A DNA stretch of 9,502 bases from Promicromonosporaceae bacterium (lineage in GTDB: Bacteria > Actinomycetota > Actinomycetes > Actinomycetales > Cellulomonadaceae): positions 1 through 9,502 of the forward strand of contig WRIF01000038.1 in NCBI GenBank assembly GCA_009782865.1. Direction: 5' to 3'. The notes below the pieces were generated by a model. That model had not been told where the DNA came from. It did no database searches and worked only from the letters and a program-made list of their open reading frames with translations. Shown in pieces: positions 1-5,935 of this stretch. Made by a program: the position numbers and the translations under genes. Each line of letters begins with the position of its first letter. The stretch's first letter is position 1.

Positions 1-903
1 CGCTCCTTTGGCACCCTGCCCGGCACCGCCAAGCGTCTCGTCTGGAGCCACGAGTCGCGCGGGTTTTCGCCGGGAGACGACGGCGCGGCGAAATCGGTGG
101 CCTTGGGAGCACCGTTCGCCTACCTGCTCGCGACGCTCGGCGCCCGCGTGCCGTCCCTCGGCTCCGGCACGGTGGTGTTCCCCACCCACGGCGCCAAGGC
201 GGTGGCCTTGACCATGGACGATGCCGAGTTTGCCCGCGAGGTCTTCTCCCGCGAGGGCGCCGCCACGATCTGCCTGCACGCCGACGACCTCCGCGACCCG
301 GCCGCCCTCGCGCCCTGGCTGGACGCCGGGCATCAGGTTGTCTCGTGTGGGCGCAGGGGTGACCCCCAGTTCATTCTGCGGGCACTGGCCATCCTGACCG
401 GGGCGGGCAAGATCGTCTCCAACCAGGTCACCACCGCCGTAATGTATGGGACGTCTCTCGGCATGGATTCAGAGATTTACGGGCCGGAGGCGAAGTTCCA
501 CGGCACCTCCGTGCTGGACCAGATCAAGGGCAAGTGGCCGGAGTTCTTCGACGCCTCGGTGCCCGCCGAACAGCGGCAGGCCATCGCGCGGCAGGAGCTG
601 GGCTTTCAGCATGTGCTGCCCGCCCCCGAACTGCGGGCCCTCCTGGGTTGGGGCTGCCGCTCCCCGGTGGGCCCCTGGCGCTACTGGGTGTCCGTGCCGG
701 TGCGCAAGGTGGCGGCCAACCTGGGCCTGGCCAAGACCGTTGACCTGCTGCCGTCGGAGGCGGGGGCGCCGCAGCCGCGCAACGCCACCCCGCTGGAACT
801 GGTGCGCTCACTCGGCACCCTGCTGCCCGGCCGCCTGCCCGGCGGCGTCGACCTCACCAAGCCGCTACCGCCGCCGCTACGGCCCGGCTCGGCGGTCGAG
901 TAG
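1..903 (+). CDS. Unrecognised protein, possible surface-carbohydrate (GT-B-like) enzyme; 5' end missing
   Basis: The frame is open from base 1 to the TAG at 901-903, so the gene enters from the left and only its last 300 residues are visible. I do not recognise the family. Visible features are WSHESRG near residues 15-21, a hydrophobic GAPFAYLL at 36-43, VVFPTHG at 58-64, a cysteine-containing segment ATICLHADD at 88-96, DPQFILRALAIL at 121-132, and KIVSNQVTTAVMYGTSLG at 137-154. A strand ending in a short PTHG loop, then alternating helices and strands, then an SN..TT..YG..LG motif resembles GT-B-fold or polysialyltransferase-like surface polymer enzymes, but this is only an impression. The C-terminal 50 residues are proline-rich and probably disordered. 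There is no transmembrane segment in the visible part. The gene converges on the minus-strand glycosyltransferase operon, so it belongs to a separate transcript, perhaps of the same locus. The coding frame is solid; the function is weak. Confidence 0.85.
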   Translation, partial: RSFGTLPGTAKRLVWSHESRGFSPGDDGAAKSVALGAPFAYLLATLGARVPSLGSGTVVFPTHGAKAVALTMDDAEFAREVFSREGAATICLHADDLRDPAALAPWLDAGHQVVSCGRRGDPQFILRALAILTGAGKIVSNQVTTAVMYGTSLGMDSEIYGPEAKFHGTSVLDQIKGKWPEFFDASVPAEQRQAIARQELGFQHVLPAPELRALLGWGCRSPVGPWRYWVSVPVRKVAANLGLAKTVDLLPSEAGAPQPRNATPLELVRSLGTLLPGRLPGGVDLTKPLPPPLRPGSAVE

Positions 904-919
904 CGCGACCCCGTCGCGC
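903..919 (+). terminator. GC-rich hairpin on the stop codon, terminator-like
   Basis: A perfect 7-bp inverted repeat, GCGCGAC/GTCGCGC, encloses a CCC loop and starts on the last base of the TAG stop. No T-run follows (the next bases are GTATCGC), so it is not a canonical intrinsic terminator. In high-GC actinobacteria, hairpins without a U-tract are often proposed to end transcription or protect 3' ends. Its position in a convergent gap fits that role. Confidence 0.4.
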
Positions 920-954
920 GTATCGCAACCACTAACCCGCGCCTACCCGCCGCT

Positions 955-991
955 TGGTTTCGAGACGCGCCCTGCGTGCGCTCCTCAACCA
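955..991. repeat. Imperfect palindromic intergenic element, REP-like
   Basis: The arms are TGGTT (955-959) with AACCA (987-991), GAG (962-964) with CTC (984-986), and GCGC (967-970) with GCGC (978-981). A TC bulge and a 2x2 internal loop interrupt the stem, and a 7-nt loop closes it. From memory, the pattern GGTTTCGAGACG...GCTCCTCAACC is a palindrome found many times between genes in numerous actinobacterial genomes. This copy appears degenerate. It lies between two converging genes, where such elements typically sit, and could act as a bidirectional terminator or be a non-autonomous repeat. Only one copy is visible here. Confidence 0.5.
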
Positions 992-1026
992 GCGAAGCCA
1001 CCCCATCGACGGAGCGGGCGGCGAGG

Positions 1027-1953
1027 CTATCCAACCGCCAAAGTGGGCGGACGGCGGCGCAGGTACACCCAGCGGAAGAGGCGATCGGGCAGGGCGAAGA
1101 TGCCGATCATCACGCCGATCATCACGCAGGTCTCATACCAGCCGGCAAACCCGACCCGGCGCTTCCACAGGTGGAACCTGATGGCGGAGACCGTGGCCGC
1201 CCAGGAGCGGCGGCGGTTCAGGTTGGCAAAGCCGATGCGCACCAGCATGAGCGGCTCGGTGAGGGAGGCGGCCTTGGTCCCGCTCATCAGCATGCGCACC
1301 CACAGGTAGTAGTCCTCGTGCCGCTCGAAGTGCTGATAGTTTCCGGCCAGGAGCACGGCCGCCCGGCGATACATGGTCGCGCCGTGGTTCATGGGGCTCC
1401 ACCGGTTGGCGAACTTGCGCAGGGCCGCCGGGTCGGCGGGCACCTCCCGCATGGCGACCACGTTGTCCGGGCTGTCCTCAAACTCCAGGATCGTGGTGCA
1501 GCACATGTCGATGTCGGGGTGCTCCTCCAGGAAGCGCACCTGGCGCTCGAAGCGCTCCGGCAGGGCGAGGTCGTCGGCGTCCATGCGACCGATCAGCTCA
1601 TACTTGGCCAAGGGGATGCCCTCGCCGAGCGCGGCGCCGAGGCCCTTGGCCTCGGGCAGGTTCACCAGGCGCAGCTCCGGGTGGGCGGCCTGGTGCTCGT
1701 CGAGCACGGCCTGCAGTTCGGGGCTGATGGGGCCGTCGTTGACCAGCAGCACCTCGCCGGGGGGCAGGGTCTGCGCCCAGAGCGAGTCGAGGCTCGCCGC
1801 GAACTCGGCCGGGTCGGGGGCGTAGATCGGCAGCAGCACCGTGTAACCGGGCAGCTTCGAGAGGGGCACGGACGATTCGACCCCGGATGGCGCAGGGTCG
1901 GACGCTTCAGGGCCGGACGTTTCAGGGCCGGGCCGCTCAGATGCGGTCGTCAA
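1027..1953 (-). CDS. Family 2 glycosyltransferase with C-terminal hydrophobic segment
   Basis: This is an inverting GT-A glycosyltransferase that would transfer a sugar from an NDP-sugar to a growing glycan at the cytoplasmic face of the membrane. Of 308 residues, the first β-strand is VLLPIYAPD (39-47), the nucleotide-binding strand ends in VNDG (71-74), and the metal-binding motif is MDADD (124-128). NHGATMYRR (189-197) is the acceptor-side motif, HEDYYLW (212-218) carries the candidate catalytic acid/base region, and residues 271-289 form a hydrophobic stretch that could be a membrane anchor. This set is typical of AmsE/WaaE-type GT2 enzymes. It is the last gene of the seven-gene minus-strand operon. 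The longest frame begins with TTG at 1953, overlapping the upstream gene by 17 nt. A GTG at 1869 (residue 29), just before the conserved core, is a plausible alternative start; neither has a strong ribosome binding site. The first 30 residues are low-complexity. Donor and acceptor cannot be read from the sequence. Confidence 0.92.
   Translation of the reverse strand: MTTASERPGPETSGPEASDPAPSGVESSVPLSKLPGYTVLLPIYAPDPAEFAASLDSLWAQTLPPGEVLLVNDGPISPELQAVLDEHQAAHPELRLVNLPEAKGLGAALGEGIPLAKYELIGRMDADDLALPERFERQVRFLEEHPDIDMCCTTILEFEDSPDNVVAMREVPADPAALRKFANRWSPMNHGATMYRRAAVLLAGNYQHFERHEDYYLWVRMLMSGTKAASLTEPLMLVRIGFANLNRRRSWAATVSAIRFHLWKRRVGFAGWYETCVMIGVMIGIFALPDRLFRWVYLRRRPPTLAVG
1102..1125 (-). repeat. 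Perfect 12-bp tandem duplication inside the glycosyltransferase gene
   Basis: GCCGATCATCAC occurs twice head to tail on the plus strand. On the coding strand it gives the tetrapeptide VMIG twice (residues 277-284) within the C-terminal hydrophobic segment. The unit is a multiple of three, so copy-number change would lengthen or shorten the hydrophobic stretch without a frameshift. Confidence 0.85.
1892..1936 (-). repeat. Three degenerate 15-bp tandem repeats in the N-terminal coding region
   Basis: Units lie at 1892-1906, 1907-1921 and 1922-1936, with an approximate plus-strand consensus TCAGGGCCGGACGCT and a few mismatches between units. On the coding strand they give the five-residue repeats RPGPE, TSGPE and ASDPA, a Pro/Gly/Ser/Glu-rich disordered leader before the GT2 fold. 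The array sits immediately after the end of the upstream gene. Confidence 0.75.
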
Positions 1954-3127
1954 GGCGTTTGTCGCTTTCTACGTGACTGAACTCGGGTACCGCCGCCGAG
2001 ACGGCGGCCATCAAGTCACTCAAGGTGGGGCGGGTCTCGCCGGCAACCGCAGCCGCCAGCCAGGCCAAGGCCCCACCGACTGCCGGCCGCTCCGCTGGGC
2101 CATCAATCCGCTCCAGGTTGGACAGCCACGGCACGGCCGTCTCCCCTGCCCCCACGAAGATCTCGGCCTGCTTCTCTCCGGCGGTATCCCGCACGGTGCG
2201 GAGGATCGGCATGGCACCGCGGGCGACCACTGCCGGGGCCGCGGCCGCGTCGGCCACGTACTCATGCCGCTCCCCCAGGCAGTCCAGCACGCGCAGCAGC
2301 GCCTCCTCCAGGTTAGTGTCCTCCACCGTGCCGGGCGTCGGTACCACGATGGAACCGGCCGGGGCCAGCGAAGAGGCCAGGCAGAGCTGCCCGGCCTCGA
2401 CCGGCTGCACGAAGAAGCGGGAGGTGTCGGCCGGCACCGGCAGGACCTGGCAGGCGCCCAGGCGCCTGACCCAGCTTTCCAGGAGAGAGCCGTTGGAAAA
2501 GGCGACATTGGCAAAACGAGTGGTGGTCACCTGTGGCAGGCGCTCGAACACCGCGCGCTCCATCAGGCGCTTCGAGGCGCCCATCAGCGAGGACGGGTCG
2601 GCGGCCTTGTCGGTGGAGACCATGAACAGGCGGCAGTCTGGATTTCCGTCGTGCGCTGCCTGCAGCAGACGCAGCGTGCCCCACACATTGGTGTTGGTCA
2701 TGTGCAGACCCGAGTAGACATCGCGCTCGGTGCGCACGTGCTTGGCGGCAGCGAACGCCAGGGCGACGTCGAACGGCCCCTCCTCGGCGATCACCCGGTC
2801 AACCAGCGGGCTGGTGGCGTCGACCAGGCGAGGCTCGATGCGGGTGGTGGGGTCCACCGCCCCGGTGGTGCGCAGCTGCCGGACCAACTCGGCCAGGCCG
2901 TTTTCCCACGTGTCGACGATGACGACGAGGGCCGGCCGGTGGGCCAGGATCAGCTTGAGCGTTTCCGATCCGATGAATCCGGCTCCTCCCGAGATCAACA
3001 CCCGCGCCCCGGCGTAGGTCGCGGCGGCGGTGGCCGCGAGGTCGGCGATGGCCGGGGCGAAGACCGATTCGGTACGGCGCGTCACCGCCTGCGCGAGATC
3101 CGCCAGGGTGGCGGTGGGCTTGGTCAT
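1937..3127 (-). CDS. CapD/FlaA1-type nucleotide-sugar 4,6-dehydratase or epimerase (extended SDR)
   Basis: This 396-residue NAD(P)-dependent enzyme belongs to the Polysacc_synt_2 group, which includes UDP-GlcNAc 4,6-dehydratases and 5-epimerases of the FlaA1/CapE type and related CapD enzymes. Visible motifs are the Rossmann loop SGGAGFIGSE (46-55), AAAKHV (126-131), STDKA (171-175) followed by LMGASKR (181-187), RFANVAFSNGS (204-214), SRFFVQPVEA (236-245), and a C-terminal GEKQAEIFVGAGE (317-329) like the GEK..E motif of the family. The classical SDR YxxxK is replaced by MGxxK, which is diagnostic of this group. About 40 helical residues precede the Rossmann fold. It lacks the N-terminal membrane domain of long CapD/PglF proteins. 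The ATG at 3127 follows a purine-rich stretch (GAAGAGAGAA). The gene sits between another SDR (40-nt gap) and a GT2 (17-nt overlap). It probably makes a deoxy or epimerised sugar nucleotide; the exact substrate is unknown. Confidence 0.9.
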   Translation of the reverse strand: MTKPTATLADLAQAVTRRTESVFAPAIADLAATAAATYAGARVLISGGAGFIGSETLKLILAHRPALVVIVDTWENGLAELVRQLRTTGAVDPTTRIEPRLVDATSPLVDRVIAEEGPFDVALAFAAAKHVRTERDVYSGLHMTNTNVWGTLRLLQAAHDGNPDCRLFMVSTDKAADPSSLMGASKRLMERAVFERLPQVTTTRFANVAFSNGSLLESWVRRLGACQVLPVPADTSRFFVQPVEAGQLCLASSLAPAGSIVVPTPGTVEDTNLEEALLRVLDCLGERHEYVADAAAAPAVVARGAMPILRTVRDTAGEKQAEIFVGAGETAVPWLSNLERIDGPAERPAVGGALAWLAAAVAGETRPTLSDLMAAVSAAVPEFSHVESDKRLDDRI

Positions 3128-3167
3128 GGCTTCTCTCTTCGGGTGCGGGGGCTAGGGCAAGGCGTGG

Positions 3168-4013
3168 TCATTGGCTGGTGAGCCTGATCTGCTCGGCCAT
3201 CAGGTGGCCGAGTTGCTGCGTGGTCACCTGGGCGGCCAGGCCCGTGACGTCCCGCCAGGCGGTCGGGTCACCGATCACGGGCGGGCCGGCGGGATGCCCG
3301 GGGGCGAGGGCGGGCACCGCTCCCAACTGGGCCATCGCCACCAGGGCCGCGTCTCCCATGCGCACCCCAATGCCGGAGCAGAGGTTGTACAGCCCGGGCG
3401 GGCGCCGGTCGACGGCGGCGAACACGGAATCCACCACAAACTGCGGTGTCACCCAGTCGCGGACGGTGTCGGGCGAGTACAGGGCGGCGGGCTGGCCCGC
3501 GGCCACGGCCGCGGCGATGCGTCCGATGACGTCCGCCAGGGGCGTGTCGGCCTGGGGGGGCAGGGCGGCGAGGTTGAAGACGCGCAGCACCGTGACCGAG
3601 TGGGCGTCCAGGGCGGCGTAGGTGCCGTCCAACTTGGTCCGCCCGTAGGGGGAGCCCGGCCGACACCGGGCCTTCTCGCTCAGCGCCTCCTGCCCGCTCA
3701 GTCCGTATTCGGCGGCGGAGCCGAGGTGCACCAGGTGGGCCCCCACCTCGTCGGCCGCGGCGGCGAGCGTGGCGGGGAGGGTGGCGTTGGCGGCCTCCAG
3801 GGCGGAGTCGGTGCCCCGCAGGGCGCCGGCGGCGTTAACGATGGACGCCGGGGCATGGTCCCGCACGGCGGCCCTGAGTAGGTCTCCGCCGGCGAAGGCC
3901 ACCTCGTCGGACAGGGCCACCACCGGGCGCGGGGACGAGCGCAGCGCGGCGGCAATGCGCGAGCCAAGGTATCCGGACGCCCCTACCAGCAGCACCGGTG
4001 CGACGGCGGTCAC
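3168..4013 (-). CDS. NAD(P)-dependent extended SDR: NDP-sugar epimerase/dehydratase/reductase
   Basis: A 281-residue cytoplasmic oxidoreductase of the NAD-dependent epimerase/dehydratase family. Motifs are LLVGASGYLGS (8-18, the GxxGxxG dinucleotide-binding loop), IVNAAG (58-63), the catalytic serine region HLGSAAEYG (96-104), the active-site Tyr/Lys in SPYGRTK (121-127), and DTVRDWV (182-188), a substrate-side motif common in NDP-hexose epimerases and 4-ketoreductases. The frame could extend to 4079, but the GTG at 4013 is preferred. It forms a GTGA overlap with the stop of the nucleotidyltransferase, has GAGG at 4020-4023 six bases upstream, and begins just before the first β-strand. It probably acts in series with the CapD-like enzyme encoded next, for example reducing a 4-keto intermediate or epimerising it. 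It is short for a full GalE-type epimerase (about 330 residues), so a reductase role of the RmlD/4-ketoreductase kind is quite possible. Specificity is not readable. Confidence 0.9.
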   Translation of the reverse strand: MTAVAPVLLVGASGYLGSRIAAALRSSPRPVVALSDEVAFAGGDLLRAAVRDHAPASIVNAAGALRGTDSALEAANATLPATLAAAADEVGAHLVHLGSAAEYGLSGQEALSEKARCRPGSPYGRTKLDGTYAALDAHSVTVLRVFNLAALPPQADTPLADVIGRIAAAVAAGQPAALYSPDTVRDWVTPQFVVDSVFAAVDRRPPGLYNLCSGIGVRMGDAALVAMAQLGAVPALAPGHPAGPPVIGDPTAWRDVTGLAAQVTTQQLGHLMAEQIRLTSQ

Positions 4014-4714
4014 AGCTGGCCTCGGTCGATCATCTCGTTGGCGGCCTGCAGGTCTTCGACCCGCCCGAGGTCCATCCACAGATCGGTAACCCGGTGGCAG
4101 CGGACATCCAGGCCGGCGGCCGTCAGGTCGAGCAGGAAGTTCGGCATGTCCTTGCGCCCAGCCGGCAGCCGCCTAAGGGCCGCCCCCCGGAACACGTTGA
4201 TACCGGTCGACAGCAGATTGGTGGTGGTCGGCTTCTCGGCAATCTCCAGCAGGCGCCCGTCATCGTCGGCCTTGACCACGCCGTAATCGATGGTCACCTC
4301 TCGCTCGACACAGGCCATCGCCGCGTCGGCGCCAGACTCCTCAAACCAGGTCATGAATCCGCCCAGGTCGAGGGAGGTGAGGGTGTCGCCGTTGATGACC
4401 AGCACCGTGTCCTCATCGGCCACGGTAAACGGCATCAAGGCCAAGGCGCCAGCGGTACCAAGCGGGGTGTCCTCGACCGTATAGCGGATATCGATGCCGC
4501 GACTGGAGCCATCGCCAAGGACGGCCTCGATCAGGTGGCCGAGGTAACCGATGGAGACGGCAATCTCCCCCACCCCAGCCTCGGCCACGCGGCCAATCAC
4601 CCGCTCCAGGATGGTCTCCGCGCCAAGCGGGATCAGCGGCTTCGGCAACACAAACGTGTAGGGGCGCAGGCGCACGCCCTTGCCACCGGCCAGGATAAAG
4701 CCATACCTAGTCAC
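4010..4714 (-). CDS. Sugar-1-phosphate nucleotidyltransferase
   Basis: A 234-residue NTP_transferase-family enzyme that joins a sugar-1-phosphate to an NTP, giving NDP-sugar and pyrophosphate. The nucleotide-binding signature is ILAGGKGVRLRPYT (7-20) followed by LPKPLIPLG (23-31). EDTPLGTAGAL (81-91) contacts base and sugar, INGDT (108-111 region) holds the metal-binding Asp, EKPT (160-163) and STGINVF (169-175) line the sugar pocket, and DLWMDLGRVEDL (211-222) is the C-terminal metal-binding signature. Length and motifs fit the small RmlA/HddC/mannose-1-phosphate guanylyltransferase-like group without the left-handed β-helix of GlmU. The start is GTG at 4714, with GAAGGA (4720-4725) five bases upstream; longer in-frame extensions to 4870 overlap the DUF2304 gene and look non-coding. 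It overlaps the DUF2304 gene by 8 nt and the SDR by 4 nt, so translation is probably coupled. Base (G, U, dT or C) and sugar are unknown. Confidence 0.93.
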   Translation of the reverse strand: MTRYGFILAGGKGVRLRPYTFVLPKPLIPLGAETILERVIGRVAEAGVGEIAVSIGYLGHLIEAVLGDGSSRGIDIRYTVEDTPLGTAGALALMPFTVADEDTVLVINGDTLTSLDLGGFMTWFEESGADAAMACVEREVTIDYGVVKADDDGRLLEIAEKPTTTNLLSTGINVFRGAALRRLPAGRKDMPNFLLDLTAAGLDVRCHRVTDLWMDLGRVEDLQAANEMIDRGQL

Positions 4715-5126
4715 TGGGATCCTTCGGTTGTTCAGGGCATTCTGGGCCGTCGGGGTGCCCGGGGCTTTCGTGATGCGCAACCCGGCCGGACGCCTGCTGC
4801 TCGGTGTCCAGGCGCAGCAGCGCGATCTCCTCGGCGAGGGTGCGCACCTTCTCCTCCAGTTGCGAGACACCGATGGACAGGTGGATCACGACGATGAGCA
4901 GCGTGATGGCCGCGATGGCGAAGACGAGGTTGGCCGGGACGATGATGCCGACCAAGTTGGACAGCCAGGTGGCCACGCCAGGCACGGCGCCGAGGATGAT
5001 GATGCCGATGGCGACGACGATCCAGATGAAGGCGTACTTCTCGCGGATGTTCTTGCGCCGCAGCAGCAGGTACAGGCTCGCCAGCACCACCACACAGATG
5101 AGCACCGTCCACCAGCCACCGGTCAT
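4707..5126 (-). CDS. DUF2304 family membrane protein, partner of Dpm1-like glycosyltransferase
   Basis: A 139-residue integral membrane protein. Hydrophobic segments are at about residues 5-22, 33-49 and 66-86; LLRRKNIREKYAFIW (20-34) between the first two is typical of DUF2304. A heptad-like charged helix (SQLEEKVRTLAEEIALL, about 88-104) follows, consistent with a short coiled coil, and then a disordered Pro/Glu/Asp-rich tail. The ATG at 5126 overlaps the stop of the upstream glycosyltransferase in an ATGA arrangement, and its stop at 4707 lies 8 nt inside the nucleotidyltransferase gene. DUF2304 genes are frequently next to Dpm1-like GT2 genes in actinobacteria and archaea. This supports a role as membrane anchor or stabilising subunit, by analogy with eukaryotic Dpm2/Dpm3, though that analogy is inference. 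It has no enzymatic motif. Confidence 0.9.
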   Translation of the reverse strand: MTGGWWTVLICVVVLASLYLLLRRKNIREKYAFIWIVVAIGIIILGAVPGVATWLSNLVGIIVPANLVFAIAAITLLIVVIHLSIGVSQLEEKVRTLAEEIALLRLDTEQQASGRVAHHESPGHPDGPECPEQPKDPSD

Positions 5127-5887
5127 GCGACACCCCCCTCTGCCGCTAGCGCCGGGGCGGGCTGCGGCTCGGGCAGGGGGCTGCCGGGCCGGGTGAGGGC
5201 GATCAGCAGGGCGAAGAAGGCGCGGCCCAGATAGACCGCCGACTTCAGCGGGTTGTGGGAGGGCGCACCTCCGGCGCGCTCCCGCATCTCCACCGGCACC
5301 TGGCGGACCCGCAGGCCGGAGCGGGCAGCGATGACGAGCGCCTCGATGGTGTCCCCGAGGTACTCGCTGGGGTAGTTGCCCTGGAAGATGGCGATGGCCC
5401 GCGAGTTCATCAGCTTTAGGCCGGAGGTGGCGTCGGTCAGCCGGGCGCGGCAGATGCGGGACAGCACCCGGGCCAGCAGCCGCATCGCCCAGCGGCGCGG
5501 GCCGCGGGCGTCGTACGATCCCTTGCCGGCGAAGCGGGCGCCGATCACGATGTCGGCGGCCTCGGCCTGCATGGCCTCCCACATGGGCGCGACGCAGGCG
5601 GGGTCGTGCTGGCCGTCGGCGTCGATCTGCACCACCCAGCCGTAATCGTGGGCGGCGGCGTAACGGAATCCGGCGCGCATCGCACCGCCCACCCCCAGGT
5701 TGAGCGGCAGGCTCAACACCAATGCGCCGGCGGCCTTGGCCTGCTTTACCGTGGCGTCGGTGGAGCCGTCAGAGACCACCAGCACATCGGCGGTCGGGAG
5801 CGTGGCGCGCACCTCGGTGATCACGTCGATGATGGTCTCCATCTCGTTCCATGCCGGAATAACAACCAGCAGACGAGGGGGGATCAT
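5123..5887 (-). CDS. Dpm1-like family 2 glycosyltransferase (polyprenyl-phosphate sugar synthase type)
   Basis: A 254-residue GT2 of the dolichol-phosphate mannosyltransferase-like subgroup, expected to transfer a sugar from an NDP-sugar to a polyprenyl phosphate at the inner face of the membrane. Motifs are VVIPAWNE (8-15), VVSDGSTD (37-44), QIDADGQHDP (87-96, with DAD as metal-binding motif), GARF..KGSYDARG (116-129) and TDATSGLKLMNSRA (151-164), the DATSG.+ signature of Dpm1/Ppm1-type enzymes. A hydrophobic helix at 219-232 may dip into the membrane, but there are no C-terminal transmembrane domains as in GtrB-type proteins; the adjacent DUF2304 protein may supply the anchor. The ATG at 5887 starts directly before the first β-strand; its ribosome binding site is weak. 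The gene overlaps DUF2304 by 4 nt, and 48 nt separate it from the upstream GT2. The transferred sugar is not evident. Confidence 0.93.
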   Translation of the reverse strand: MIPPRLLVVIPAWNEMETIIDVITEVRATLPTADVLVVSDGSTDATVKQAKAAGALVLSLPLNLGVGGAMRAGFRYAAAHDYGWVVQIDADGQHDPACVAPMWEAMQAEAADIVIGARFAGKGSYDARGPRRWAMRLLARVLSRICRARLTDATSGLKLMNSRAIAIFQGNYPSEYLGDTIEALVIAARSGLRVRQVPVEMRERAGGAPSHNPLKSAVYLGRAFFALLIALTRPGSPLPEPQPAPALAAEGGVA

Positions 5888-5905
5888 GGTGGTTGAGTCT
5901 ACCTG

Positions 5906-5933
5906 CGCCCTTCGCCCTCCCCGGGGAAGGGCG
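5906..5933 (-). promoter_or_regulatory. Inverted repeats between two operon genes, possible attenuator or RNA-stability hairpin
   Basis: In the 48-nt gap, plus-strand CGCCCTT (5906-5912) is complementary to AAGGGCG (5927-5933). A second copy, CGCCCT (5913-5918), can pair with AGGGCG (5928-5933), so two mutually exclusive stems compete for the same arm; the interior holds a CCCCGGGG palindrome. It begins just after the stop of the upstream GT2. There is no U-tract on the minus strand. It could modulate read-through or segmental mRNA stability in the operon, or be a chance product of high GC. Confidence 0.35.
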
Positions 5934-5935
5934 GG

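Noticed and set aside
446..1309. Plus-strand frame running from inside the first gene across the convergent gap into the next gene
   Set aside because: It overlaps two genes with better coding evidence in other frames and gives an Arg/Pro/Ser-rich low-complexity product.
976..1980. Plus-strand open frame of 334 codons opposite the DADD-motif glycosyltransferase
   Set aside because: The complementary strand has conserved GT2 motifs; the plus-strand product is low-complexity (HVHAQ-rich) and has no recognisable domain.
1973..3181. Plus-strand open frame of 402 codons opposite the CapD-like gene
   Set aside because: It mirrors the real SDR gene; the Gly/Gln/Arg-rich translation has no motif.
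4014..4079. Longer start for the SDR (22 extra residues)
   Set aside because: The extension overlaps the conserved C-terminus of the nucleotidyltransferase; GTG 4013 gives the common 4-nt stop/start overlap with a GAGG site.
4715..4870. Longer start for the nucleotidyltransferase (52 extra residues)
   Set aside because: The extension lies wholly inside the DUF2304 gene, is Arg/Pro-rich, and the GTG at 4714 has a good GAAGGA site and begins at the first β-strand.
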